A DNA stretch of 64,000 nt from JACDAN01 sp036554945 (GTDB taxonomy: Bacteria > Actinomycetota > Thermoleophilia > Gaiellales > Gaiellaceae): positions 12,505 through 76,504 of the forward strand of contig DATBMH010000077.1 in NCBI GenBank assembly GCA_036554945.1, read 5' to 3'. A program made the position numbers and the translations under genes. Below, piece by piece: positions 33,758 through 42,315 of the stretch (positions within the stretch are counted from its first letter, which is position 1; each line of letters opens with the position of its first letter). The notes under the pieces are model-generated. The model was not told the DNA's origin and searched no databases. It saw only the letters and a list, made by a program, of their open reading frames with translations.

Positions 33758-34528
33758 CTACACCTGTACCAGGACCGGCGTCCCGGTCGGAGCAAGCTGC
33801 CAGAGCCGCTTCACCGTTCCGTTGCTCACGCGGATGCAGCCGTTCGAGACGGCGAGGCCGAGGAGCGACGGACGGTTCGTGCCGTGGATCGCGACCGGGC
33901 CGCCCTGCGGCCAGCCGTGGAGGACCTCGGAGAACGCGGAGATGCCGATCGCGGCCCAGCCGTACGGGCCGGACGGGTTATCCCGGAACCGCTGGTTGAC
34001 GTAGAAGCGCCCGACGGGCGTCGGGGTGGCCCGTGCGCCGACCGCTACCTTCGCGGACAGGACGCGCCGCCCGCGGTCGAAGACCGTCAGCCTCCGCGTG
34101 GAGAGGTCGACGACGACCTTGGCCCGCAGCGGGCGGAGCCGGACCTCCCCCGCCCGGACGTAGCCCGTCTGGCCGTTCGGCTTCAGCGGGAGCATGACCC
34201 GGTACCAGGCCGCCCGGCAGCGCGCGCCGACGACGGACTCGAGGGCCGCGAACACGGTGGGGACGTTGTTCACGTTGAGCGGGCCGAAGCGGATGAACCG
34301 GCCGGTGCCGGGCTGCGAATACACACGGACGAGACGCGGGACGTCGACCGCGTAGCTGCGGGTCGAGGTGACGAGGCTCCTGCTCGTGCCCGGCGTGCAC
34401 TGCGGTGCCGTCCGGCCGGTATCGGAAGCTTGTATGGATGCTGTGAAGAGGAGTGCAGCCGCCAAACAAGTCGGTATAGCTACCGTCGAAGGAAGTAGGA
34501 GTTTCAGCACCGAAATTCGTATCGTCAT
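33758..34528 (-). CDS. L,D-transpeptidase (YkuD domain)
   Basis: A 256-residue exported protein. ATG at 34528 gives a signal sequence of ~35 residues (ISVLKLLLPSTVAIPTCLAA); GTG at 34543 is possible. An SH3-like region of ~80 residues (VRVYSQPGTGRFIRFG, TGYVRAGEVRL) precedes the YkuD domain, which has VVDLSTRRLTVFDRGRRV and the catalytic AIHGTNRPSLLGLAVSNGCI (His and Cys). It forms 3-3 peptidoglycan crosslinks. The 5' 150 bp are more AT-rich than the rest, hinting at a recently acquired or relaxed N-terminus. Confidence 0.92.
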   Translation of the reverse strand: MTIRISVLKLLLPSTVAIPTCLAAALLFTASIQASDTGRTAPQCTPGTSRSLVTSTRSYAVDVPRLVRVYSQPGTGRFIRFGPLNVNNVPTVFAALESVVGARCRAAWYRVMLPLKPNGQTGYVRAGEVRLRPLRAKVVVDLSTRRLTVFDRGRRVLSAKVAVGARATPTPVGRFYVNQRFRDNPSGPYGWAAIGISAFSEVLHGWPQGGPVAIHGTNRPSLLGLAVSNGCIRVSNGTVKRLWQLAPTGTPVLVQV

Positions 34529-34569
34529 TTCGAGGATCCCCACTTAAAGCATCTAGGCGGTTTCGCCGA

Positions 34570-34740
34570 ATGAAAGCACCAGTGAACATGCTCCGCAGAA
34601 CACGAACGCACCGGCATCACGAGGTCACCACCCACGTGATCCGGCAGCGGGCGGGCGTGCCGTACGAGGTCGAGCAGCGTGTCTGCCGGGATTGCCGCAC
34701 GGTGATCTCGGAGCGCTCGCTCCGCCGCGCAGCGGCTTAG
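34570..34740 (+). CDS. 56-residue basic CxxC microprotein
   Basis: Starts at ATG 34570 and ends at TAG 34740. The product is MKAPVNMLRRTRTHRHHEV followed by a stretch rich in His, Arg and Val, then QRVCRDCRTVISERSLRRAA. The single CxxC with flanking basic residues looks like half of a zinc ribbon or rubredoxin-type knuckle. Codon use is GC3-rich like real genes, and the frame ends against sirtuin gene sequence. An internal ATG at 34588 is possible. No function recognised; similar short basic CxxC proteins are common in this kind of genome (from memory, not searched). Confidence 0.55.
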   Translation: MKAPVNMLRRTRTHRHHEVTTHVIRQRAGVPYEVEQRVCRDCRTVISERSLRRAAA

Positions 34741-35474
34741 CTCACTGCCCGAACGAGCGCCGCCAGCGACTCGCCGGCAGCGCCATCCCACTTGACGGCG
34801 GCACGATCGTCGAAGGACGTCGGGCCTCGGTTCACGATCGCGACCGCACCGCCCGCGGCGCGCGTCTCGTCCGGCAGCTGCGAGACCGGCCAGACCTCGA
34901 GCGCGGAGCCGACGACGAGCAGCAGGCGGGTCGAGCGGGCGAGCTCGTAGGCGCGGTCGATGGCGGCCTCGGGCAGCACCTCGCCGAACATCACGACGTC
35001 CGGCTTGACGACCCCGCCGCACCGGGTGCAGAGCGGCGCCGGTGCACCCTCCAGCAGTGCGAGCAGCTCGTCGAGCCCGTAGGAGGCGCTGCAGCCGAGG
35101 CATGTCGAGCTGCGGATCGACCCGTGGACCTCGGTGACGTCGCGGCTGCCGGCCCGCTGGTGGAGCCCGTCGATGTTCTGGGTCACGACGGCGGACACGT
35201 GGCCGGCACGCTCGAGCTCCGCCAGCGCCAGGTGGCCGGCGTTCGGCTCCGCCTCGACGAGCACGCGGAGCCGGAGCGAGTAGAAGCTCCAGACCTTGTA
35301 CGGGTCCGCGCGGAAGGCGTCGATGGTCGCGTACTCGGCGGGATCGAACTGCGCCCAGATCCCGGTCGGCGACCGGAAGTCCGGGATGCCGCTCTCCGTC
35401 GAGATCCCCGCCCCCGTGAGGACGACGGCGGGCCCGAGCTCGCGGACGAGCCCTGCGAGGCGCTCGACACTCAT
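34737..35474 (-). CDS. Sir2-family NAD-dependent protein deacylase
   Basis: A 245-residue sirtuin. VVLTGAGISTESGIPDFRS is the NAD-binding motif. TQNIDGLHQRAGS and the catalytic EVHGSI (His) follow. The zinc knuckle is CLGCSASYG ... CTRCGG, then VKPDVVMFGE and VVGSALEVWPVSQL. It removes acyl groups from protein lysines using NAD. The ATG is at 35474. The start lies only about 15 bp from the divergent thioesterase, so the two promoters overlap coding sequence. Confidence 0.95.
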   Translation of the reverse strand: MSVERLAGLVRELGPAVVLTGAGISTESGIPDFRSPTGIWAQFDPAEYATIDAFRADPYKVWSFYSLRLRVLVEAEPNAGHLALAELERAGHVSAVVTQNIDGLHQRAGSRDVTEVHGSIRSSTCLGCSASYGLDELLALLEGAPAPLCTRCGGVVKPDVVMFGEVLPEAAIDRAYELARSTRLLLVVGSALEVWPVSQLPDETRAAGGAVAIVNRGPTSFDDRAAVKWDGAAGESLAALVRAVS

Positions 35475-35489
35475 CCGTAAAGTGTCGCC

Positions 35490-35909
35490 ATCGACGGCTA
35501 CGGGTTCCAACTCGACCTCACCGTCCGCTTCGCAGAGACAGACGCGCAGGGCATCGCCCACCACGCCGCGTACCTCGTCTGGTTCGAGACGGCGCGGATC
35601 GAGTACCTGCGCCGCTTCGACGGCGGGTACCAGGGACTGCGCGAGCAAGGCGTCGAGGCGACGACGTCCGAGGTCTACGTGCGCTACGTCCGCCCGGTGG
35701 CGTTCGACGCCCGCATCCAGGTGCACACGCGGTGCGCGGAGCTGCGAGGCGCCCGCTTCCGGTTCGAGTACGCGGTCACGCGCGAGGGCGAGACCGTCGC
35801 CGAGGCGTGGACGGGCCACGCGTGCGTGGACGGGACGACGCTGCGGCCGACGCGGGTGCCGGAATGGCTTGTCGAAGCGATTACTGCAGCGGAGGCGGGA
35901 GCTCCGTAG
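35490..35909 (+). CDS. YbgC-type acyl-CoA thioesterase (hotdog fold) with no canonical start codon
   Basis: About 139 residues. LTVRFAETDAQGIAHHAAYL carries the catalytic Asp of the YbgC/4-hydroxybenzoyl-CoA thioesterase family, then VWFETARIEYLRRF and YVRYVRPVAFDARIQV. A start at the GTG at 35679 would lose the catalytic half. The frame is open from the TAA at 35478-35480, but contains no ATG, GTG or TTG before the conserved region; candidates are GTC 35484 and ATC 35490. The 5' coordinate is therefore a guess. It overlaps the VanW gene by 29 bp at the 3' end. Confidence 0.75.
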   Translation: MDGYGFQLDLTVRFAETDAQGIAHHAAYLVWFETARIEYLRRFDGGYQGLREQGVEATTSEVYVRYVRPVAFDARIQVHTRCAELRGARFRFEYAVTREGETVAEAWTGHACVDGTTLRPTRVPEWLVEAITAAEAGAP

Positions 35910-37746
35910 GCTCCGTCTCGGCCGGCGGCGGCGGAGGCGGCGGGTTCTTCTTCTTCGGCTTCGGAGGCGGCGCGACCGGCCGCTTCTTCGTCCCGTACCG
36001 GACCGTGGTCGGCTCCGCGCGGTAGTACGACGCCCACGTCGTGTCGTAGAGCTTCTTGCCGTCTGCGGTGAAGACGCGGCGCGTGACGGCAGTCTTGCGC
36101 GAGGGCTGCCCGACCTCCTCGGTCACCTTCTCGCCCACCCAGATGCTCGGATCGGGGATGCGCTTGACGGTCGGCGGCCCGGTGACCTCGAGCGGCGCCG
36201 TGTCGACCTCGACGCGCCGGTCCATCGGCGTGCCGTAGAGGTTCACGGTCAGCTCCGACGTGCCGACGAAGGTCCGGAGCAGGAGCCACTTGCCGGTGTC
36301 GTTCTGGAACCGGAGGTCGGTGTCGGGGTAGTTGACCGTGGCGTCGCGGCCCTGTGGGTAGTGGGAGATGTAGAGCGCGTGGTTCGTCCGCGAGGTGATC
36401 GAGATCCCGGCCTCGAACGCCGCATTGAAGACGGTCGTCGAGACCTGGCAGACGCCGCCGCCGATCCCGTTCTGCAGCTCGCCGTTGATGATCACCGGCG
36501 CCTCGAGGAACCCGCGCTCGGCCGAGCGCTCGCCGGTCGTCTCGTTGAAAGAGAACTCGGCGCCGGGCGCGATCAGCGCGCCGTCGACGAGGCGGGCGAC
36601 CAGCCGGACGTTGTGAAGGCGGTTCGGATCGCCGCCGTACGTCGTCGTGTAGCCGGCGACGAGGCCGGTGATGCCCATCGCGCGCGCCTCGCGCGTCGTT
36701 CGCTCCGGCGCGGCCTGCGCGACCTGCAGGCGCGCGATCCGGTCGGTCGGCGACAGCGCGGCGGCGAGGATCGCCTTCCTCGCGGCCACGATGTCGAGCT
36801 TGAGACCGGGGAGCGACGGCTTGATCATGACGTCGGTGCCGGCGACAACGAACTCGGCGTCGCGCGGCGGCCTCCCGACCTGGTCGCGGAAGCGCTCGAA
36901 GTACGCGTCGGCCCTGGGGCCGCCGATCGCCAGCGTGGTGGCGCCGCCGTTCGGCAGGTCGAGCAGCTGTGCGACGCGCCAGCGGGGCATCCGCCAGCGG
37001 GTCTGGCCGCGCACGAGGCGGACCGGGCCGGAGACGGCGGTCCGAACCTGCGCGAGGACCGGTGTCAGCTCCTCGGCGGTGACGTCCGGCTGGATGATGC
37101 TGACCGGCAGCTCGACGGGCGTCCGGTCGAAGGCTACGAGCGAGCTCATGAGCACGCGCGAGGCCGCCTCGCGGTCCAGCGTGCGGCCGGTGGCGCCGCG
37201 CACGAGCTCCGGGCGAAGGCCGCGGAGCCGGACGGCCGCCTGGCGCTCCGGGCGGTCGATCTGCCGGGACAGCTCGGCGATCTTGTGGGTCAGCAGCGCG
37301 TCGTACGCGCGCGCGGGCGGCGTGACGTCGCCGCCGAAGAACCGGTGGCCGAGCCTGCGCAGACCGCGCAGCGGCGCGATCCCTTCGCCCTGACGGCGAG
37401 CCGTCTCGACTGCCGTGCGCCAATCGACCTCGAGGACGACCTCACGCGGCTGGACCTCGTAGCTCCGCGGACCCGCGGTGAACTCGACGGGCACGCTCCG
37501 CATCTCCTCATAACGCTGCTCGAGCTCCCGGATCGCCTCGGCCGTGGTCAGCCCGCCGACCGGCAGCCCTGCGACGGTGGCGCCCTCCGGCAGTTTCTGC
37601 GCGGAGCCCGCGAACGCGAATCCGAGCGCCAGCGCCGCGATCACGAGCAGCGTCGCAACGACCACGGTCCACTGGAGTGCGAGCCGCCTCCGGGCAGCCT
37701 TCTTTCGGCGGAGATACACCGCCCTCGTCCCGGCCTCCGCGTACAA
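35881..37746 (-). CDS. Membrane-anchored VanW / peptidoglycan-binding-like protein
   Basis: A 621-residue protein. One N-terminal helix (residues ~27-50) follows a basic start, then two PG_binding_4-like repeats (residues ~60-330; LPEGATVAGLPVGGLTTAEA marks the first). The VanW domain is at ~365-500, with FSFNETTGERSAERGFLEAP and GGGVCQVSTTVFNAAFEAGI, then a G5-like region. A proline-rich tail (PPPPPPP) closes the protein. The start is TTG at 37746. VanW proteins are linked to cell-wall binding, but their biochemical role is unknown. It is probably anchored outside the membrane. Confidence 0.9.
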   Translation of the reverse strand: MYAEAGTRAVYLRRKKAARRRLALQWTVVVATLLVIAALALGFAFAGSAQKLPEGATVAGLPVGGLTTAEAIRELEQRYEEMRSVPVEFTAGPRSYEVQPREVVLEVDWRTAVETARRQGEGIAPLRGLRRLGHRFFGGDVTPPARAYDALLTHKIAELSRQIDRPERQAAVRLRGLRPELVRGATGRTLDREAASRVLMSSLVAFDRTPVELPVSIIQPDVTAEELTPVLAQVRTAVSGPVRLVRGQTRWRMPRWRVAQLLDLPNGGATTLAIGGPRADAYFERFRDQVGRPPRDAEFVVAGTDVMIKPSLPGLKLDIVAARKAILAAALSPTDRIARLQVAQAAPERTTREARAMGITGLVAGYTTTYGGDPNRLHNVRLVARLVDGALIAPGAEFSFNETTGERSAERGFLEAPVIINGELQNGIGGGVCQVSTTVFNAAFEAGISITSRTNHALYISHYPQGRDATVNYPDTDLRFQNDTGKWLLLRTFVGTSELTVNLYGTPMDRRVEVDTAPLEVTGPPTVKRIPDPSIWVGEKVTEEVGQPSRKTAVTRRVFTADGKKLYDTTWASYYRAEPTTVRYGTKKRPVAPPPKPKKKNPPPPPPPAETEPTELPPPLQ

Positions 37747-37756
37747 GTGAGCCAGT

Positions 37757-38905
37757 CTACCCGCGGCGATGGCCGACGGAAGTTGCGATTTGGCGGGCCG
37801 CGATCTCCCTCTGGATCTCCGAGGTCCCCTCCACGATCTGGAAGACCTTCGCGTCCCGGAACCACTTCTCGACGAGGTGGTCGCGCATCACGCCGGCGCC
37901 TCCGAGAACCTGCACCGCGTCGGTCGTCACCCGCATCGCGATGTCCGCCGCGTAGGCCTTCGCGTAGGAGCCGAGGAGGCCCGCGTCCTCGCCTCGATCG
38001 ACCGCTTCGCAGGCTCTCCAGACCAGCAGCCGGGCCGCTTCGATCGCGATCCCCATGTCCGCGAGCTTGAACGAGACGCCCTGGCGCGCCGTCAGCGGGC
38101 GGCCGAACGCCTCGCGCTCGCCGGCGTACGAGACCGCCTGCTCGAACGCCGCCCGGGCGAGGCCCACGGCGGCCGCGGCGACCTGCGGCCGCGACGCCTG
38201 GAAGAAGTCCAGTGCGAGCTCCCAACCCTGTCCTTCCTCCCCCAGCCGCCGGTCCGCGGGGATGCGGGCCCCGTCGAGGACGAGCGACCCGGTATACGAG
38301 GCGCGCAGCCCGAGCTTCGCCTCCTTGCGGCCTGCGGCGACACCGTCGTCGTTCTGCTCCACGACGAACGCCGTGATGCCGCCGTCCACCTTGGCGAAGA
38401 CGACCGTGACCTCGGCGATCCCGCCGTTCGTCAGGTAGCACTTCTCGCCGTCGAGGACGTACGCGTCGCCGTCCCTCCGGGCCGTGGCGCTCATCGCGGC
38501 GAGGTCGGTGCCCGCGTGGGGCTCGGTGAACGCGATGCAGGCCAGCGCGCCGTCCTCGGACGCCAGCCGGCGCAGGTAGCGCTTCCGCTGCTCGTCCGTC
38601 CCGGCGGCGAGCAGCGGGCGGACGGGGAACATCGTCGCCTGCAGCGTCGCGGCGAGCCCGGCGCAGCCCCAGGAGAGCTCCTCCGCGACGAGCGCCGCGG
38701 TCACGGCGTCGACTCCCCCGCCTCCGTACTCGGCCGGGATCGCGTAGGAGGTCAGCCCGGCGCGGGCGGCCTTCGCGAGCAGCTCCGGCGGGAAGTCCTC
38801 GCGCTCGTCCCACTCACGCGAGATCGGACGCAGCTCGCGCTCCGCGAACTCGTGCGCCAGCTGCTGGAGCGCGCGCTGCTCGTCGGTCGGCTGGAACCCG
38901 ATCAC
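37757..38905 (-). CDS. Acyl-CoA dehydrogenase
   Basis: A 382-residue flavoprotein. The N-terminal helical domain begins QPTDEQRALQQLAHEFAERE, ACIAFTEPHAGTDLAAM binds FAD/substrate, and the C-terminal IVEGTSEIQREIAARQI contains the catalytic Glu (EGT). It oxidises an acyl-CoA to the 2-enoyl-CoA. GTG at 38905 is chosen, 5 nt after the SDR stop; an overlapping CTG at 38914 exists but is not needed. With the SDR it forms a two-gene operon on the minus strand. Chain specificity unknown. Confidence 0.93.
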   Translation of the reverse strand: MIGFQPTDEQRALQQLAHEFAERELRPISREWDEREDFPPELLAKAARAGLTSYAIPAEYGGGGVDAVTAALVAEELSWGCAGLAATLQATMFPVRPLLAAGTDEQRKRYLRRLASEDGALACIAFTEPHAGTDLAAMSATARRDGDAYVLDGEKCYLTNGGIAEVTVVFAKVDGGITAFVVEQNDDGVAAGRKEAKLGLRASYTGSLVLDGARIPADRRLGEEGQGWELALDFFQASRPQVAAAAVGLARAAFEQAVSYAGEREAFGRPLTARQGVSFKLADMGIAIEAARLLVWRACEAVDRGEDAGLLGSYAKAYAADIAMRVTTDAVQVLGGAGVMRDHLVEKWFRDAKVFQIVEGTSEIQREIAARQIATSVGHRRG

Positions 38906-38910
38906 GCCGC

Positions 38911-39741
38911 TCAGAACGTGAAGAGCTCGATCCCGCCGGACACGTTCAGCTCCACGCCGGTGATGTAGCCGGCGAGGTCGGAGCAGAGGAAGGCGATCGC
39001 GTTGGCGATGTCCTGCGGCTCGCCGGTCCGCCGAAGCGCCGTCCTCTTGACCATCCGCTCGTTCATCTCCGGGTTGCCGAAGTGGAACGCCTCCGTCCCG
39101 ATGATGCCCGGCACGATCGCGTTGGCGGTGATCCCGTGGCGGGCGCCCTCGAGCGCCAGCGTCTTCGTGAGCCCGATCAGGCCGGCCTTCGTGGTCGAGT
39201 AGCTCGCCTGGCCGAACCCGCCGAGCGTCCCTGCCACCGAGGCCATGTTCACGATCCGCCCCCAGCCGCGGTCCTGCATGTGCGGCCAGACCGCACGCGA
39301 GCAGTTGAAGGCGCCGGTCAGGTTGACCCGCAGGTCGCGCTCCCAGAGCTCCGGCGACTGGTTCACGAGCTGGCCGAGGTGGTCGAGCGTGCCGGCGTTG
39401 TTCACGAGGATGTCGACCGAGCCGAGCTCGTCGACCGCCCGCGACACGGCCCGTTCGACCTGCGCCGGGTCCGTGACGTCGCACTTGACCGCGAGCGCGC
39501 GACGCCCGAGCTCCTCGATCTCCGCGGCCGTGGCCTCGGTCTGGATCAGCCCGCCCGACGCGGCGGCCTGGGCGAGCGGCCCGTACTCGGCGGCGGCCGA
39601 GTCGTCCGACTCGACCAGGATGTCGGCGATGACGACGTCGGCGCCGGCCCGCGCCAGCGTCAGGGCATCGGCCCGGCCGAGCCCGCGCGATCCGCCGGTG
39701 ACGAGGGCGACTCGCCCTCCGAGATCGATCTCAAGCGCCAT
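38911..39741 (-). CDS. Short-chain dehydrogenase/reductase
   Basis: A 276-residue classical SDR. VALVTGGSRGLGRADALTLA is the cofactor motif, VNNAG follows, and the catalytic Ser, Tyr and Lys lie in VNMASVAGTLGGF and ASYSTTKAGL. An insertion of about 25 residues (ESDDSAAAEYGPLAQAAASG) lies after the first alpha-beta units, unlike FabG. It probably works with the adjacent acyl-CoA dehydrogenase as a 3-hydroxyacyl-CoA or ketone reductase. The ATG is immediately preceded by the 15-bp palindrome at 39742-39756, with no Shine-Dalgarno, so the mRNA may be leaderless. Confidence 0.92.
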   Translation of the reverse strand: MALEIDLGGRVALVTGGSRGLGRADALTLARAGADVVIADILVESDDSAAAEYGPLAQAAASGGLIQTEATAAEIEELGRRALAVKCDVTDPAQVERAVSRAVDELGSVDILVNNAGTLDHLGQLVNQSPELWERDLRVNLTGAFNCSRAVWPHMQDRGWGRIVNMASVAGTLGGFGQASYSTTKAGLIGLTKTLALEGARHGITANAIVPGIIGTEAFHFGNPEMNERMVKRTALRRTGEPQDIANAIAFLCSDLAGYITGVELNVSGGIELFTF

Positions 39742-39812
39742 GTAACACAGTGTTACTAGCCCTGGAACGCCGCTTGCCGAGCACGGTCACCGCGCTTGTA
39801 ACACAGTGTTAC
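39742..39812. promoter_or_regulatory. Two GTAACACAGTGTTAC palindromes upstream of the SDR gene (copy A of a paired-palindrome element)
   Basis: Identical 15-bp palindromes at 39742-39756 and 39798-39812, separated by 41 bp. The first abuts the SDR start codon. The layout is repeated at 47241-47310. Likely binding sites for a dimeric (TetR-type) repressor; the regulator is not in the window. Confidence 0.65.
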
Positions 39813-39816
39813 TTGG

Positions 39817-41001
<1,185 letters not shown>

Positions 41002-41021
41002 GGTGCCGTCCTCGCGGTTGA

Positions 41022-41037
41022 TTGACTTGTCAGTCAA
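41022..41037. promoter_or_regulatory. Inverted repeat TTGACT-N4-AGTCAA between divergent acyl-CoA dehydrogenase genes
   Basis: TTGACT (41022-41027) and AGTCAA (41032-41037) form a 16-bp palindrome in the 78-bp divergent gap. The left arm can serve as a -35 box for the plus-strand gene (TGTACT 17 nt later). Typical of a TetR-type operator. The site could control both directions. Confidence 0.6.
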
Positions 41038-41079
41038 GTCTGATTGTACTCCGCCCGCGACCCGTACACTGCCGCCGGC

Positions 41080-42315
41080 ATGGACTTCGAGCTCACCGAC
41101 GAGCAACGGCTGATCCAGGACACCGTCCGCGACTTCGTAGACCGCAAAGTCCTGCCGAACGCCGTCGAGAACGACATCAACCATCACCTCGAGATGTCGG
41201 TCATCGAGGGCATGGCGGAGCTCGGGCTGCTTGGAATCGTGATCCCGGAGGAGTACGGCGGCGCCGGCCTCGACTTCGTCGCCGAGGCGCTCTCCTGCGA
41301 GGAGATCGAGCGCGGCGAGGCCGCCTTCCGGACGTTGATCTCGGTCCACGTCGGGCTGAACTCGCTCTCGCTCCTCCGGTACGCGAGCGAGGAGCAGAAA
41401 CAGCGGTGGCTGGCGCCGCAGGCGCGCGGTGAGAAGCTCGCGTGCTTCGGGCTCACGGAGCCGGCCGCCGGCTCCGACGTCGCGTCGATGAAGACGACCG
41501 CGCGGCGCGAGGGCGACGTCTACGTCCTCAACGGGTCGAAGAACTGGATCTCGTACGCGACGGTCGCCGACCACGCGCTCGTCTTCGCGAAGACCGACCC
41601 TGCCGCGAAGCACAAGGGCATCTCGGCGTTCGTGCTCGAGAAGGGCATGCCGGGCTTCACGGCGGCGGACACGGAGCACAAGCTCGGCGTCTGGGCCGGC
41701 TCGACCGGCGAGCTCTTCTTCGAGAACGTCGAGGTCCCGGCCGAGAACCTGATCGGCGAGGAGGGCCGGGGGTTCGAGATCGCGATGTACGGCCTCGACC
41801 AGGGCCGCTTCACGGTCGCCGCCGGCGCGTGCGGCGTCGTCCGTGCGTGCCTCGAGCGCTCGGTGGAGTACGCGCGCGAGCGGGCGACGTTCGGTCAGCC
41901 GATCGGCAAGTACCAGTTCGTCCAGGACATGATCGCCGAGATGGTGCTCGGCTACGAGACGTCGAAGCTCCTCGTCATGCAGGCGGCGTGGATGAAGAAC
42001 GAGGGCCGCCGCAACACCCGCGAGACGTCACTCGCGAAGTGGCACGCGACCGAGTCGGCCTTCAAGGCGGCGCACCTGGCGATCCAGGTGCACGGCGCCT
42101 ACGGCTACTCGGCCGAGTACGGGATCGAGCGGTACTTCCGGAACGCGCGGGCGCCGATCATCTACGAGGGCACCACCCAGATCCACAAGATGATGCAGGC
42201 CGAGCACGCGCTCGGCTTCCGGCAGCTCAACGGCCGCGAGGGGGACGTCTCGCCGCTCTGCTCGTGGGCTCCCGCGCTGTCCGGCGTGCACCGCGCGGTG
42301 CCGGCGCCCTCCTAG
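41080..42315 (+). CDS. Acyl-CoA dehydrogenase
   Basis: A 411-residue flavoprotein, distinct from the two on the minus strand. N-terminus FELTDEQRLIQDTVRDFVDR; CFGLTEPAAGSDVASMKTTA; C-terminal APIIYEGTTQIHKMMQAEHA. Its tail has an extra ~30 residues (PLCSWAPALSGVHRAVPAPS) past the normal family end. The ATG at 41080 follows a plausible -10 box TACACT (41065-41070) at leaderless distance. Divergent from the other dehydrogenase across a palindromic operator. Substrate unknown. Confidence 0.93.
   Translation: MDFELTDEQRLIQDTVRDFVDRKVLPNAVENDINHHLEMSVIEGMAELGLLGIVIPEEYGGAGLDFVAEALSCEEIERGEAAFRTLISVHVGLNSLSLLRYASEEQKQRWLAPQARGEKLACFGLTEPAAGSDVASMKTTARREGDVYVLNGSKNWISYATVADHALVFAKTDPAAKHKGISAFVLEKGMPGFTAADTEHKLGVWAGSTGELFFENVEVPAENLIGEEGRGFEIAMYGLDQGRFTVAAGACGVVRACLERSVEYARERATFGQPIGKYQFVQDMIAEMVLGYETSKLLVMQAAWMKNEGRRNTRETSLAKWHATESAFKAAHLAIQVHGAYGYSAEYGIERYFRNARAPIIYEGTTQIHKMMQAEHALGFRQLNGREGDVSPLCSWAPALSGVHRAVPAPS

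Noticed and set aside
35679..35909. Short thioesterase beginning at GTG 35679
   Set aside because: It would lose the catalytic Asp motif and half of the hotdog fold, which is intact upstream in the same frame.
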